Below, piece after piece: positions 54,860-62,825 of a stretch of DNA of 64,000 nt. Source of the DNA: an uncultured Phaeodactylibacter sp. (lineage in GTDB: Bacteria > Bacteroidota > Bacteroidia > Chitinophagales > Saprospiraceae); contig CAJXNH010000006.1 of assembly GCA_913057245.1 (NCBI GenBank), positions 1 through 64,000 on the forward strand, in the 5' to 3' direction. The notes below the pieces were generated by a model that was given only the letters and a program-made list of their open reading frames with translations, was not told where the DNA came from and did not search any database. Positions within the stretch are counted from its first letter, which is position 1. Each line of letters opens with the position of its first letter. The position numbers were made by a program, and so were the translations under genes.

Positions 54860-55432
54860 ATGAATAATTTATTTGTTGTACCCCTACTTTTGTTCTCCGC
54901 TCTGGGTTTCGCTCAATCGGATACCTGGGAAGAGGTCAAATCCTTTGAGGGGCGTTTCCGGGTCCTGGCTCCCGGCACCATGCAGCTGGCGGTGGATACG
55001 ATGGAAACACCGGTTGGGGCACTGACCTACTATACCTATTACTACCAGCCGCCGGCGGAGGAAAAATCGGCAGAGAACCTGATGTATATGGTCAGTTACT
55101 GTGACTATCCGGAGGGCAGTTTGCATGCGGACAGCACAGAATTGCTCGCGGAATTTTTTGAGACGACCCGGGAGTCCGGCGCTTTTTCCATCAACGGCGA
55201 CCTCATCTACCATTCTGAGCGCAACCTGGGGGACGCCACCGGGCAATACTGGCGAATCGATTATTTGGATGGGAATGCCGTGCTGAAAACATGGGCTTTG
55301 GTAAACGGGCGGCGTTTTTATTCAGTGCAAACAGCGACCGTTGCCACCCGCAGCCTCAACCGGTCAACCGACCGCTTTTTCGAGAGCTTTACCCTTATTG
55401 AGGCGGAGCAGCCTGCTCCACAAAAGCCTTAG
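54860..55432 (+). CDS. Secreted protein of unknown function (190 aa)
   Basis: Signal peptide MNNLFVVPLLLFSALGFAQS fixes the start at ATG 54860; the frame is open earlier to 54773. The mature part is a small alpha/beta domain beginning WEEVKSFEGRFRVLAPG, with ALTYYTYYYQ, MYMVSYCDYPEG and GQYWRIDYLDGNAVLKTWAL. The layout (a strand over a processed phrase such as EGRFRVLAPG, then long beta hairpins) recalls PsbP/Mog1-like domains, but I do not recognise a family with confidence. Its last 38 bp overlap the 3' end of the convergent ACP phosphodiesterase gene. Confidence 0.75.
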   Translation: MNNLFVVPLLLFSALGFAQSDTWEEVKSFEGRFRVLAPGTMQLAVDTMETPVGALTYYTYYYQPPAEEKSAENLMYMVSYCDYPEGSLHADSTELLAEFFETTRESGAFSINGDLIYHSERNLGDATGQYWRIDYLDGNAVLKTWALVNGRRFYSVQTATVATRSLNRSTDRFFESFTLIEAEQPAPQKP

Positions 55433-55991
55433 CGTGCCGGATAGCGTCCGGAAAAAAGGCGTTGAACTCCGAATTTAATTCCTGAAAGTGGCTAACCATG
55501 GTGTCAAGGGCGCCTGCAAGTAGCTCAGGGCGGCTTACCCGGTGGCTCATCCGCCTGAAGGTGTAGGCAATGCCATTGTGAGTGGCGTAGGTCTCGAGCC
55601 AGTTGTCCGCAATCATTTTGGGCACATAGGTGTGGACGGGCTCGGGCATGAGGTGGTGATGGCGCTTCAGGCAGGCGTAGGTATCCAAAATAAATTCAGG
55701 CAGCGGCTGCTCCGAGTAGGCAGACCAGTTCAGGGCAAGGAAATAATCGTAAAACACATCAATGATAACGGGCGCATACTTGGAGTGGCGGTCGTACATC
55801 CGCCGTACGCCTTTCAGCACTTCAGGGTGCTGATCGGTGTAGGAATCAATGGCCCGGTGCAGGGCTACGCCCTTTTGTACTGCCGGCGGCAATTGACTCA
55901 CCTGCGCATTATTGAGGTAATCTCCCAGAAAGTTGCCCACCATGAGGTGGTCGTCTTTGCCGGAAAGAAAAAAGTGGGCGAGAAAATTCAT
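55395..55991 (-). CDS. ACP phosphodiesterase family protein (AcpH-like, DUF479)
   Basis: The 198-aa protein starts MNFLAHFFLSGKDDHLMVGN and shows the metal-site pieces GNFLGDYL, GVALHRAIDSYTDQHP and PVIIDVFYDYFLA of the AcpH family in the HD-like superfamily. E. coli AcpH hydrolyses the 4'-phosphopantetheine arm from holo-acyl carrier protein; the activity here is inferred. Cytoplasmic, no signal peptide. It overlaps the convergent secreted-protein gene by 38 bp at the 3' end, and no other fatty-acid gene is nearby. Confidence 0.88.
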   Translation of the reverse strand: MNFLAHFFLSGKDDHLMVGNFLGDYLNNAQVSQLPPAVQKGVALHRAIDSYTDQHPEVLKGVRRMYDRHSKYAPVIIDVFYDYFLALNWSAYSEQPLPEFILDTYACLKRHHHLMPEPVHTYVPKMIADNWLETYATHNGIAYTFRRMSHRVSRPELLAGALDTMVSHFQELNSEFNAFFPDAIRHAKAFVEQAAPPQ

Positions 55992-56038
55992 GAATTAATA
56001 ACGCTGCTGAACCCGGAGAGTTGCAGGCCCATTCTTAC

Positions 56039-56245
56039 TTAAGGTATGGGCACGTCCGGAGTCTCGGGCGCGTTCATACCCAGAAAATCAAGCATCGCCT
56101 CAGGCAGCAGCTCAGCGAGGGCCAGGTCAGCGCCATAGGTCAGGTACCCAATCAGCGCGATGTGGAACAGGAGGGTAAACAACAACGCCTTGGAACGGAT
56201 GGCGCGGGCACTACGGATGGATTTGCTTTGGTAATACATAGCCAT
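56039..56245 (-). CDS. Small single-pass membrane protein, unknown
   Basis: 68 aa: a basic N-terminus (YYQSKSIRSARAIRSKA) followed by one hydrophobic helix (LLFTLLFHIALIGYLTYG, about 21-38) and an acidic/proline C-terminus (MNAPETPDVPIP). The arrangement suggests an N-in single-pass inner membrane protein or signal anchor. Start could be either of two ATGs three codons apart. No family recognised; it could be a shadow reading, but the charge pattern and hydrophobic segment look like a real protein. Confidence 0.5.
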   Translation of the reverse strand: MAMYYQSKSIRSARAIRSKALLFTLLFHIALIGYLTYGADLALAELLPEAMLDFLGMNAPETPDVPIP

Positions 56246-56313
56246 TGGGTTTTGGTACGGTGAAATAACGCAGCCCGGACTGCATATATTTTTTACTAAA
56301 ATGTTAAGGCGAG

Positions 56314-56973
56314 TTACATCGTTGCCACAGTAGTGCTTACCATAATAGCAGCTAGCATTTCCTGAATGGCCTTGCCTACTTCTTCCTGCATTTTTTCGCC
56401 ATCCGTGAGTTGCTCGAGCCGGGCTTTGGCGGCTTTGCGCTGAGCTTTGTCTTTAATCATCTCTGCATAAAGCTCGCACTTCAGGATAATGACCAGCAGC
56501 ATGCGTTCCTTTTTGTCGGGCTCGGTGGTTTCGTCCAGCATTAATGCCTTTAGGCGCTGCCGCAGTTCATTTTCAGGCGCTGCATCTTTGGTTGGATACC
56601 GGTCTACGGAAAAAACCCAGAGTACTTTGCCTTCGGTTTTCTCCAGTACGCCTTCCTGCACCAGTTTGTCTACCGTCAGCTGCCGGAGTTTGGTCAGGCG
56701 CTGTACGCAAGTGTGTATCCAGTTGGAAATCCGGTCCGGCTTTTTGCGCTTTGCGATGCGCTCGATAAGGTTATTAAGGGCCCGGCTGTCGGTAATGGCA
56801 TTGGTAAGCAGGTGAACGCGGTCCTCTTCAATTTTTATCCGCTCTTCGAGCAGGAGGTCTAAAATAAAGGCAGCGCCGAAGGCGTAGTTGATATAGCCCC
56901 CGGCGTGCGTAAAGTTGCCTTTTTCGTCATCCAGGCTGATCAGTGCAATGGCTTCGTGCAGGTAAAGGTCCAT
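56314..56973 (-). CDS. GPP34 (GOLPH3/Vps74-like) family protein
   Basis: The 219-aa protein fits the GPP34 family: an N-terminal helix with DLYLHEAIALISLDDEKGNF, then AFGAAFILDLLLEERIKIEEDRV and a later VDKLVQEGVLEKTEGKVLWVF. In eukaryotes these proteins bind phosphatidylinositol-4-phosphate at Golgi membranes; the bacterial role is unknown, though membrane association is plausible. There is no signal peptide or membrane helix. It is followed (in transcription, after 68 bp) by a small membrane protein gene and preceded by a coiled-coil protein gene on the same strand (81 bp gap), so the three may form one unit. Confidence 0.8.
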   Translation of the reverse strand: MDLYLHEAIALISLDDEKGNFTHAGGYINYAFGAAFILDLLLEERIKIEEDRVHLLTNAITDSRALNNLIERIAKRKKPDRISNWIHTCVQRLTKLRQLTVDKLVQEGVLEKTEGKVLWVFSVDRYPTKDAAPENELRQRLKALMLDETTEPDKKERMLLVIILKCELYAEMIKDKAQRKAAKARLEQLTDGEKMQEEVGKAIQEMLAAIMVSTTVATM

Positions 56974-57054
56974 ATCTTTTTTTGTGATAATATAAGCTTC
57001 TTTACCGGATGATGCCAGAAAACTCTACCGACCAGTGCCCTGATTAGATGAATA

Positions 57055-57651
57055 CTATTTAAAGTAGTTCTTCCATTTTCCGATTGCTTTCTCAAAATCT
57101 TCCTGAAATTCCTTCCATTCTTCTTTGGCTTCGCTTTGCCACTCCACCGTTTTCTTTTTGAGTTCAGCAATGCGCTTTTGGGCTTCTTCCCGGGCTTCCT
57201 CGTACTCTTCTGAGGCTTCTGATTTGGCATTGGCGGCCAGCACATCCATCTGAGCCCGGAACCGCATCAGGCGATCTTGTAGCGAACTTGCGGCTTCTGC
57301 CGAACCGGCTTCGCCTTCTTCTGCTGCTTTTTTAGCTTTAGCCTGAAGGTTGTCCAAGGTGGAGCCAAATGAGGCTTGCTGTTCTGCAAGGTTTTCAGCA
57401 GCGGCTGTCTTTGATTTTTTGAGCTTCGCCAATAGCTCGTCGTATTCTTCTTTGAGCTCTGCCCGGGCTTCTCCGAACTCTTCTTTCACTTCGGCCTGCT
57501 GCTCTTCCAGCCAGTGCTGAAGGCGGGTTTTCTGCTTTTCAAATTCCTCGGCGGCTTCTTTTTTGCCCAGATTGAACTGTACCTGCAGTTGCTTCAGGTC
57601 GGATTGCCAATCCTTAAGACGGTCTTGCATGCGTTGCTTTAGTGTAGACAT
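57055..57651 (-). CDS. Charged coiled-coil protein (apolipoprotein-like), unknown
   Basis: 198 aa, almost continuous Lys/Glu/Ala/Gln-rich helix, for example KKEAAEEFEKQKTRLQHWLE and ELKEEYDELLAKLKKSKTAA. It lacks a signal peptide, Cys or membrane segment, so it is probably cytoplasmic or membrane-peripheral. Amphipathic helices of 11-residue type would allow lipid binding, which is an inference. It precedes the GPP34 gene on the same strand with an 81-bp gap. No family is recognisable from such low-complexity sequence. Confidence 0.7.
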   Translation of the reverse strand: MSTLKQRMQDRLKDWQSDLKQLQVQFNLGKKEAAEEFEKQKTRLQHWLEEQQAEVKEEFGEARAELKEEYDELLAKLKKSKTAAAENLAEQQASFGSTLDNLQAKAKKAAEEGEAGSAEAASSLQDRLMRFRAQMDVLAANAKSEASEEYEEAREEAQKRIAELKKKTVEWQSEAKEEWKEFQEDFEKAIGKWKNYFK

Positions 57652-57789
57652 AACATTTTGGTTTTATGATAGAACAAAAAATATTAACGGAATGCTCACC
57701 TGTATTTAAAATAATTAGATGCATTCGAAAATCCAATCGACCAAATGAATCGTAAGTGTGGTAATTTTTCACCCGATAACTCAAGATTC

Positions 57790-58911
57790 ATGAAAAACCT
57801 TACCATTCTTTTGGCATTACTACTTTCCGTTCAGCTCCTGGCACACAACGAAGACGATCCCGTGATTGGCTTTCAGTCCAGCGAAATCAGCTTGGGAAAA
57901 GCGAAAAAACTGGGTTACCCCCTACCCTATGGCAGCCGCGTTGACCGACTCTACCCGGGGACGCCGGCACAGGTGGCTGGGCTTCAGCCCCTGGACTATG
58001 TTTATGCTGTTAACGGACAAACCGTCAGTAAACAAAAGGGCCTGAGTGACCTGCTCGAAGATTTTGTACCGGGCGACAAAATCGATATTGGTTTCTACCG
58101 TAAAGGCGAAGCACTAAGCCGGACCTTATTTTTGAGCCGACGTGGAGATTTGGATATGCCGCACCAACCAAATTCAGAAGATCCCTTTCTCGGCATCAGC
58201 CAGGTTCATGATGAACTTCCAGAGGGTGTAGCCGGTGTGCCGGTCAGCGTAGTGCATAACTCTACCGCTCAGGCCATGGGACTGGAACGCGGCGACATTA
58301 TTACCGCTATTGATGGCAACCTTGTAGCAGACTGGCACGACCTTAGCCCGATGATCGACATGCGGAAGGTCGGAGACCCCATACAAGTGTCTGTTTACCG
58401 CAACGGGGAAATATTTACCCGCAACCGCCCCATTAAATCTCAGGCCGCTACCCACGGCAACCACAGCAGACCTAACGGACCTGAAATCATTCAGCCTCAG
58501 GAAGATGATTTGCCGCCTGTTGCTCAGGTTGAGCTTCAGCCTGTTACGCGGCAGGAGGCGACCGTTCTTCCGATCTCCGTGGCGGATAACCCTTCCAACA
58601 TGAGCCAGACTTTTGCCCCAGAAGCAGAGATTCAGGAGCCTATTGTCCGAAATTTGGCCATTGAAGCCCTGAATATTTTCCCCAATCCCAATACCGGCAT
58701 CTTTGATATACAGTTCGAGCTGCCGCAAAGGGGCGAGACAGCCGTGTACATTTACAATCCGGCAGGGCAAGCTGTCTATTTCAATACGCTTGGCGAATTC
58801 ACCGGCACTTTCAGCGACCGCATTGATATTGCCAATGGCGTGCGTGGAATTTACTTCTTGGAGATCCGGCAGGGGCCGCGTTCACTTACCCGCAAAGTCG
58901 TTTTGCAATAA
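57790..58911 (+). CDS. Secreted double-PDZ protein with T9SS type A sorting domain
   Basis: The 373-aa product starts at ATG 57790 with a signal peptide (MKNLTILLALLLSVQLLAHN); the upstream in-frame extension has no signal character. Two PDZ domains follow: first about 22-115 (PLPYGSRVDRLYPGTPAQVA, LDYVYAVNGQTVS), second about 130-215 (VPVSVVHNSTAQAMGLERGD, IITAIDGNLV). A proline/glutamine-rich linker leads to a T9SS type A tail (LNIFPNPNTGIFDIQFEL, VRGIYFLEI, SLTRKVVLQ). No protease domain is attached, so it probably acts as a surface adapter that binds protein C-termini or exposed loops. Confidence 0.9.
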   Translation: MKNLTILLALLLSVQLLAHNEDDPVIGFQSSEISLGKAKKLGYPLPYGSRVDRLYPGTPAQVAGLQPLDYVYAVNGQTVSKQKGLSDLLEDFVPGDKIDIGFYRKGEALSRTLFLSRRGDLDMPHQPNSEDPFLGISQVHDELPEGVAGVPVSVVHNSTAQAMGLERGDIITAIDGNLVADWHDLSPMIDMRKVGDPIQVSVYRNGEIFTRNRPIKSQAATHGNHSRPNGPEIIQPQEDDLPPVAQVELQPVTRQEATVLPISVADNPSNMSQTFAPEAEIQEPIVRNLAIEALNIFPNPNTGIFDIQFELPQRGETAVYIYNPAGQAVYFNTLGEFTGTFSDRIDIANGVRGIYFLEIRQGPRSLTRKVVLQ

Positions 58912-58925
58912 GGCTACAAATAACA

Positions 58926-58955
58926 CAGGCTCGCCCCGAAACCGGGGCGAGCCTG
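58926..58955. terminator. Bidirectional hairpin between the PDZ gene and dnaK
   Basis: Perfect 13-bp stem CAGGCTCGCCCCG (58926-58938) / CGGGGCGAGCCTG (58943-58955) with an AAAC loop, midway between convergent stops. The T-runs are weak on both sides, but the stem is very stable. Confidence 0.7.
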
Positions 58956-58989
58956 CTTATCATTCAGACGTTAACAGTCAAAGCTTAGC

Positions 58990-60918
58990 TTAGCTTTTCT
59001 TGTCTTCGTCTACTTCTTCAAATTCTACATCAGTGACATCGTCCGCACCACCGGCATCAGCACCGGCATCGCCTTGTGCCTGATCAGCAGTAGCGCCTTC
59101 GGCACCGCCTGCCTGCTGAGTGGCGTTGTAGATGTCCTGGCTGGCTTCCTGCCATGCGGCATTCAGCGCTTCGGTTGCTGCGTCGAGGCGGTCCAAATCT
59201 TCAGCTTTGTGAGCTTCACGGACGTCGGCAACTGCTTTCTCGATTTTCTCTTTCTTATCGGCTGGCAGTTTGTCACCGTATTCCTTCAGCTGCTTTTCGG
59301 TCTGGAAAGCCAGGTTGTCGGCAGCATTCATCTTTTCGATGCGCTCCTTCGCCTTTTTGTCCTCGTCGGCATTGGCTTCCGCTTCTGCTTTCATCCGTGC
59401 GATCTCTTCCTGAGAAAGACCGGTGGAAGCTTCGATGCGGATAGACTGTTCTTTGCCTGTACCCTTGTCCTTGGAAGCCACCGTCAAAATACCGTTGGCA
59501 TCCATATCGAAGGTCACCTCAATCTGAGGTACACCGCGAGGTGCCGGTGGAATACCGTCGAGGATAAAGCGGCCTACTGTACGGTTGTCCTTTGCCATTG
59601 GGCGCTCGCCCTGCAGCACGTGGATTTCCACACTTGGCTGATTGTCTGCGGCAGTGGAGTAGATTTTCGACTTTTTGGTTGGGATGGTCGAGTTGGATTC
59701 GATTACCACATCGTAGACACCCCCCATGGTTTCAATACCGAGTGAAAGCGGTGTTACGTCAAGCAAGAGTACATCCTGTACATCACCGCTGAGTACACCA
59801 CCCTGAATGGAAGCACCGATGGCAACGACCTCATCCGGGTTTACCCCTTTGTTAGGCTTCTTACCGAAGAATTCCTCTACTGCCTGCTGAATGCGCGGGA
59901 TACGCGTAGATCCACCTACAAGAATGACCTCGTCGATTTCACTTTTGCTCAGACCCGCATCATCCAACGCTTTCTTACAAGGCTCAAGGGTACGCTGTAC
60001 CAGTTCATCAGCCAGTTGCTCAAACTTGGAGCGGGTCAGCTTCAGCACCAGGTGCTTAGGCACACCGTCCACCGCCGTAATGTAAGGCAGGTTAACTTCC
60101 GTTTCAGAAGAGGAAGAAAGCTCGATCTTTGCTTTCTCCGCCGCATCCTTCAGGCGCTGCAAGGCCATAGGGTCCTTGCGCAGGTCCATATTCTCCTGCT
60201 CCTTGAAAGATTCTGCCAGGTGATCAATAATCACGCGGTCGAAGTCATCACCACCAAGGTGGGTGTCACCGTTGGTAGACTTCACTTCGAAGACACCTTC
60301 GCCCAGTTCCAGAATGGAAATATCGAAGGTACCACCACCGAGGTCATACACGGCGATTGTGGCATCCTGATCGCGCTTATCCAGGCCATAGGCCAGTGCA
60401 GCAGCGGTAGGCTCGTTGATGATACGGCTAACCTTGAGGCCGGCGATTTCACCTGCTTCCTTGGTTGCCTGACGCTGAGAGTCATTGAAGTAGGCAGGAA
60501 CAGTCACGACTGCTTCTGTTACTTCACTGCCCAGAAAGTCTTCAGCTACTTTCTTCATTTTCTGAAGCACCATCGCTGAAATCTCCTGCGCGGTGTACAT
60601 CCGTCCGTCAATATCTACACGAATGGTATCGTTATCTCCTTTGACAACCTTGTAGGAGGAGCGGTCTACTTCACCTGCCACCTCGCTATACCGTTGCCCC
60701 ATGAAACGCTTGATGGAAGAGATGGTGCGCTGTGGGTTAGTGATTGCCTGCCGCTTAGCCGGGTCACCAATTTTACGCTCACCATTGTCCATAAATGCGA
60801 CTACCGAGGGTGTCGTGCGCCGACCTTCGTCATTCGGAATGACAACGGGCTCGTTACCCTCCATCACAGCCACACAAGAGTTGGTCGTACCTAAGTCGAT
60901 CCCAATAATTTTACCCAT
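58990..60918 (-). CDS. dnaK: Molecular chaperone DnaK
   Basis: Hsp70 chaperone of 642 aa that binds exposed hydrophobic peptide segments in an ATP-driven cycle. The start [21 protein letters not shown], the ATPase motifs [15 protein letters not shown] and [12 protein letters not shown], and the peptide-binding region with [14 protein letters not shown] are all intact. The C-terminus is an acidic Gly/Ala-rich tail ending EEVDEDKKS (EEVD-like), with an Ala/Gly/Asp linker. Neither dnaJ nor grpE is adjacent. Cytoplasmic. The 239-bp upstream region shows no CIRCE element or exact -7 box. Confidence 0.98.
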   Translation of the reverse strand: MGKIIGIDLGTTNSCVAVMEGNEPVVIPNDEGRRTTPSVVAFMDNGERKIGDPAKRQAITNPQRTISSIKRFMGQRYSEVAGEVDRSSYKVVKGDNDTIRVDIDGRMYTAQEISAMVLQKMKKVAEDFLGSEVTEAVVTVPAYFNDSQRQATKEAGEIAGLKVSRIINEPTAAALAYGLDKRDQDATIAVYDLGGGTFDISILELGEGVFEVKSTNGDTHLGGDDFDRVIIDHLAESFKEQENMDLRKDPMALQRLKDAAEKAKIELSSSSETEVNLPYITAVDGVPKHLVLKLTRSKFEQLADELVQRTLEPCKKALDDAGLSKSEIDEVILVGGSTRIPRIQQAVEEFFGKKPNKGVNPDEVVAIGASIQGGVLSGDVQDVLLLDVTPLSLGIETMGGVYDVVIESNSTIPTKKSKIYSTAADNQPSVEIHVLQGERPMAKDNRTVGRFILDGIPPAPRGVPQIEVTFDMDANGILTVASKDKGTGKEQSIRIEASTGLSQEEIARMKAEAEANADEDKKAKERIEKMNAADNLAFQTEKQLKEYGDKLPADKKEKIEKAVADVREAHKAEDLDRLDAATEALNAAWQEASQDIYNATQQAGGAEGATADQAQGDAGADAGGADDVTDVEFEEVDEDKKS

Positions 60919-61125
60919 ATTATGTGCTTTTGAATTTTGTTCTTTTAGTTTTCAGTCTTCGTAACATCAAGCTACATGCCAAGCCGGATAGCCTGACACT
61001 TTCGCTGAAATCGCGGACTTTTTACTGACAAGTATTCCCGCTATGCACCGTCAGGGACTGACAGAATGACAAAACGGCAGGAAATGGCAGTGACGATTCT
61101 CATCTGCCGGGGACGGAGACCGCCC

Positions 61126-61133
61126 TATCTTTG
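61126..61133 (+). promoter_or_regulatory. Bacteroidota -7 box for queD
   Basis: TATCTTTG matches TAnnTTTG exactly, 24 bases before ATG 61158, so the leader is about 20 nt. No preQ1-type riboswitch is apparent in so short a leader. Confidence 0.5.
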
Positions 61134-61157
61134 CGCAACTTTTAAAATCCGACCTGT

Positions 61158-61511
61158 ATGCTGATCTTCAAGGAATTCACTTTCGATGCTGCCCACTTTC
61201 TGCCCAAGGTGCCACAGGAGCACAAATGCCGCAACCTGCACGGCCATACCTACCGGCTTAAACTTTTTCTGGAAGGCGAAGCAGACCCGGAAATGGGCTG
61301 GGTGGTGGACTTCGGAGAGGTAAAAAAAGCCTGGAAGAAGGTGAAACCCCTTGTGGACCATCAGTATCTAAATGACGTGCCGGGGCTGGAAAACCCTACT
61401 GTGGAGAATATCGCGCCCTGGATTTGGCGAAAGCTCAAACCCGAGCTGCCCCAACTGGCCAAAATCGAACTTTGGGAAACACCTACGGCAGGAGTGATTT
61501 TTGAGGGGTAA
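61158..61511 (+). CDS. queD: 6-carboxytetrahydropterin synthase (QueD)
   Basis: Converts 7,8-dihydroneopterin triphosphate to 6-carboxytetrahydropterin for queuosine and other 7-deazaguanine synthesis. The 117-aa protein has the zinc ligands His13 (DAAHFLP) and His28/His30 (NLHGHTY), and the catalytic Cys24 (EHKCRN), with the later DHQYLND and LWETPTAG elements. Family members are 115-150 aa. No other queuosine gene is adjacent. It is divergent from dnaK (239-bp gap) and convergent with the flippase (3 bp between stops). Confidence 0.95.
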   Translation: MLIFKEFTFDAAHFLPKVPQEHKCRNLHGHTYRLKLFLEGEADPEMGWVVDFGEVKKAWKKVKPLVDHQYLNDVPGLENPTVENIAPWIWRKLKPELPQLAKIELWETPTAGVIFEG

Positions 61512-61514
61512 ACC

Positions 61515-62819
61515 TCAAAAAGTGAGTACGTAGGCTATGCCTAATAATAAGGTGTAGCTACTCCACCATCCTACCGGTGTGTAAGCTCCCGGCGCAATGC
61601 CAAAACGGTAGTACAGGTAAAGACAAAGCAATAATTTATCGGCGGTGTAAGCAATGACTGTAGCCCAGGCTACGCCCAAAAGGCCGAAGGGCACCACCAG
61701 CAAAAAGCCCAGCACCACATTCAGCAACAGCTCCACCAACGAAAAGTAGAAGACCGCCCGGTTGGCGTCCAGCCCGATGAGTATGGTGCGTGGGAAAAGC
61801 ATCCGGCTAACCAAGATCAGCAAAAAGGCATTAAATACCGGAACACTGTCTTCAAATGCAGCACTGAACACCCAGGTAAACCAGTATGGACTGCTTAGCA
61901 TCAATGCCAGGGTAAGCGGAAAAAGCAGGTGGTAAAGCCGCAACGACTTCCGGCGCATCACCGGCAGCGCTTCCTGCAAATTAGCAGAGACGGCAGGCAG
62001 CATGGCCGTCCCGAAGGCCGCAGCCAGTGCCATGGCGAGCGGCAACTCCCTTGCCCCATACCGAAAAACGGCGAAGATGTCCGGGTCGCCATCAAAATGG
62101 TAATTGACCAGCCAGGGGTCGAATGCCAAACTCATTGTGCCCACAGCTGCGTAAAGGACCAATGGCCAGGCAGACTGCAGCCATATCCGTACGGCTTCCC
62201 CATGCCAGCCCCATTGCCCCAGATGGCTCAGGCGGATCAACAACCAGAGGAAACGCAAACCGCCCAGCCCTGCCAGCGCCCAGATGGCTGGCCCCAGCCC
62301 CCATCCCATCCATGCCGGATAGACCACCGCTGCGATTTGTGCAGCGTAAGTCAGCCCGGCAAACCAAAGTAGTTCACCGGGGCGGTCCCAGAGCAGGTAA
62401 AAATTTTCCAGCAGAAAGGTCGCCAGATTGAGCCAGAGAAACAGCAGGAAGGGGAACAGAAAGGGCAAGCTCGCCTGACCAGTCAGCAGCGGCACCAGCC
62501 AGTACCGCCCCCACCAGAAGCCAAGCGTCAGGGCAGCGCCAACACCCCCGAAGATAAGGGCTACATTAGTCAGAAAAACTGCCCGCCGCTCTGTTTCCAC
62601 TTTGCTGAAGCGGGACAGCAGAGCCTGCATCAGCCCGGTCACCCAGAAAGAGGTAAGCACATAGCCCAGGTACAATAACTGCTCGTACCAGCCAATGCTT
62701 TCCTTGGGCAGTGCCGTTTTGGCCAGTAGAATAGAGATTAGGATGGCACTGCCCTGCCGGGACAAAGCATTGCCCTGCATAGCCCTAACATTATCAATTT
62801 GGAACAGCGCCTTCAACAT
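61515..62819 (-). CDS. Polysaccharide flippase-like membrane protein (Wzx/MOP superfamily)
   Basis: The 434-aa protein has about 12 hydrophobic segments in the MOP (MATE/Wzx) arrangement, with an early signature ALSRQGSAILISILLAKTALP, and later segments TFLLENFYLLWDRPGELLWF and RYGARELPLAMALAAAFGTA. It probably flips lipid-linked oligosaccharides across the inner membrane. There is no nearby glycosyltransferase cluster, so the cargo is unknown. Its start lies 6 bp after the stop of the saccharopine-dehydrogenase-like gene, implying co-transcription. Confidence 0.85.
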   Translation of the reverse strand: MLKALFQIDNVRAMQGNALSRQGSAILISILLAKTALPKESIGWYEQLLYLGYVLTSFWVTGLMQALLSRFSKVETERRAVFLTNVALIFGGVGAALTLGFWWGRYWLVPLLTGQASLPFLFPFLLFLWLNLATFLLENFYLLWDRPGELLWFAGLTYAAQIAAVVYPAWMGWGLGPAIWALAGLGGLRFLWLLIRLSHLGQWGWHGEAVRIWLQSAWPLVLYAAVGTMSLAFDPWLVNYHFDGDPDIFAVFRYGARELPLAMALAAAFGTAMLPAVSANLQEALPVMRRKSLRLYHLLFPLTLALMLSSPYWFTWVFSAAFEDSVPVFNAFLLILVSRMLFPRTILIGLDANRAVFYFSLVELLLNVVLGFLLVVPFGLLGVAWATVIAYTADKLLLCLYLYYRFGIAPGAYTPVGWWSSYTLLLGIAYVLTF

Positions 62820-62825
62820 CCGGGC

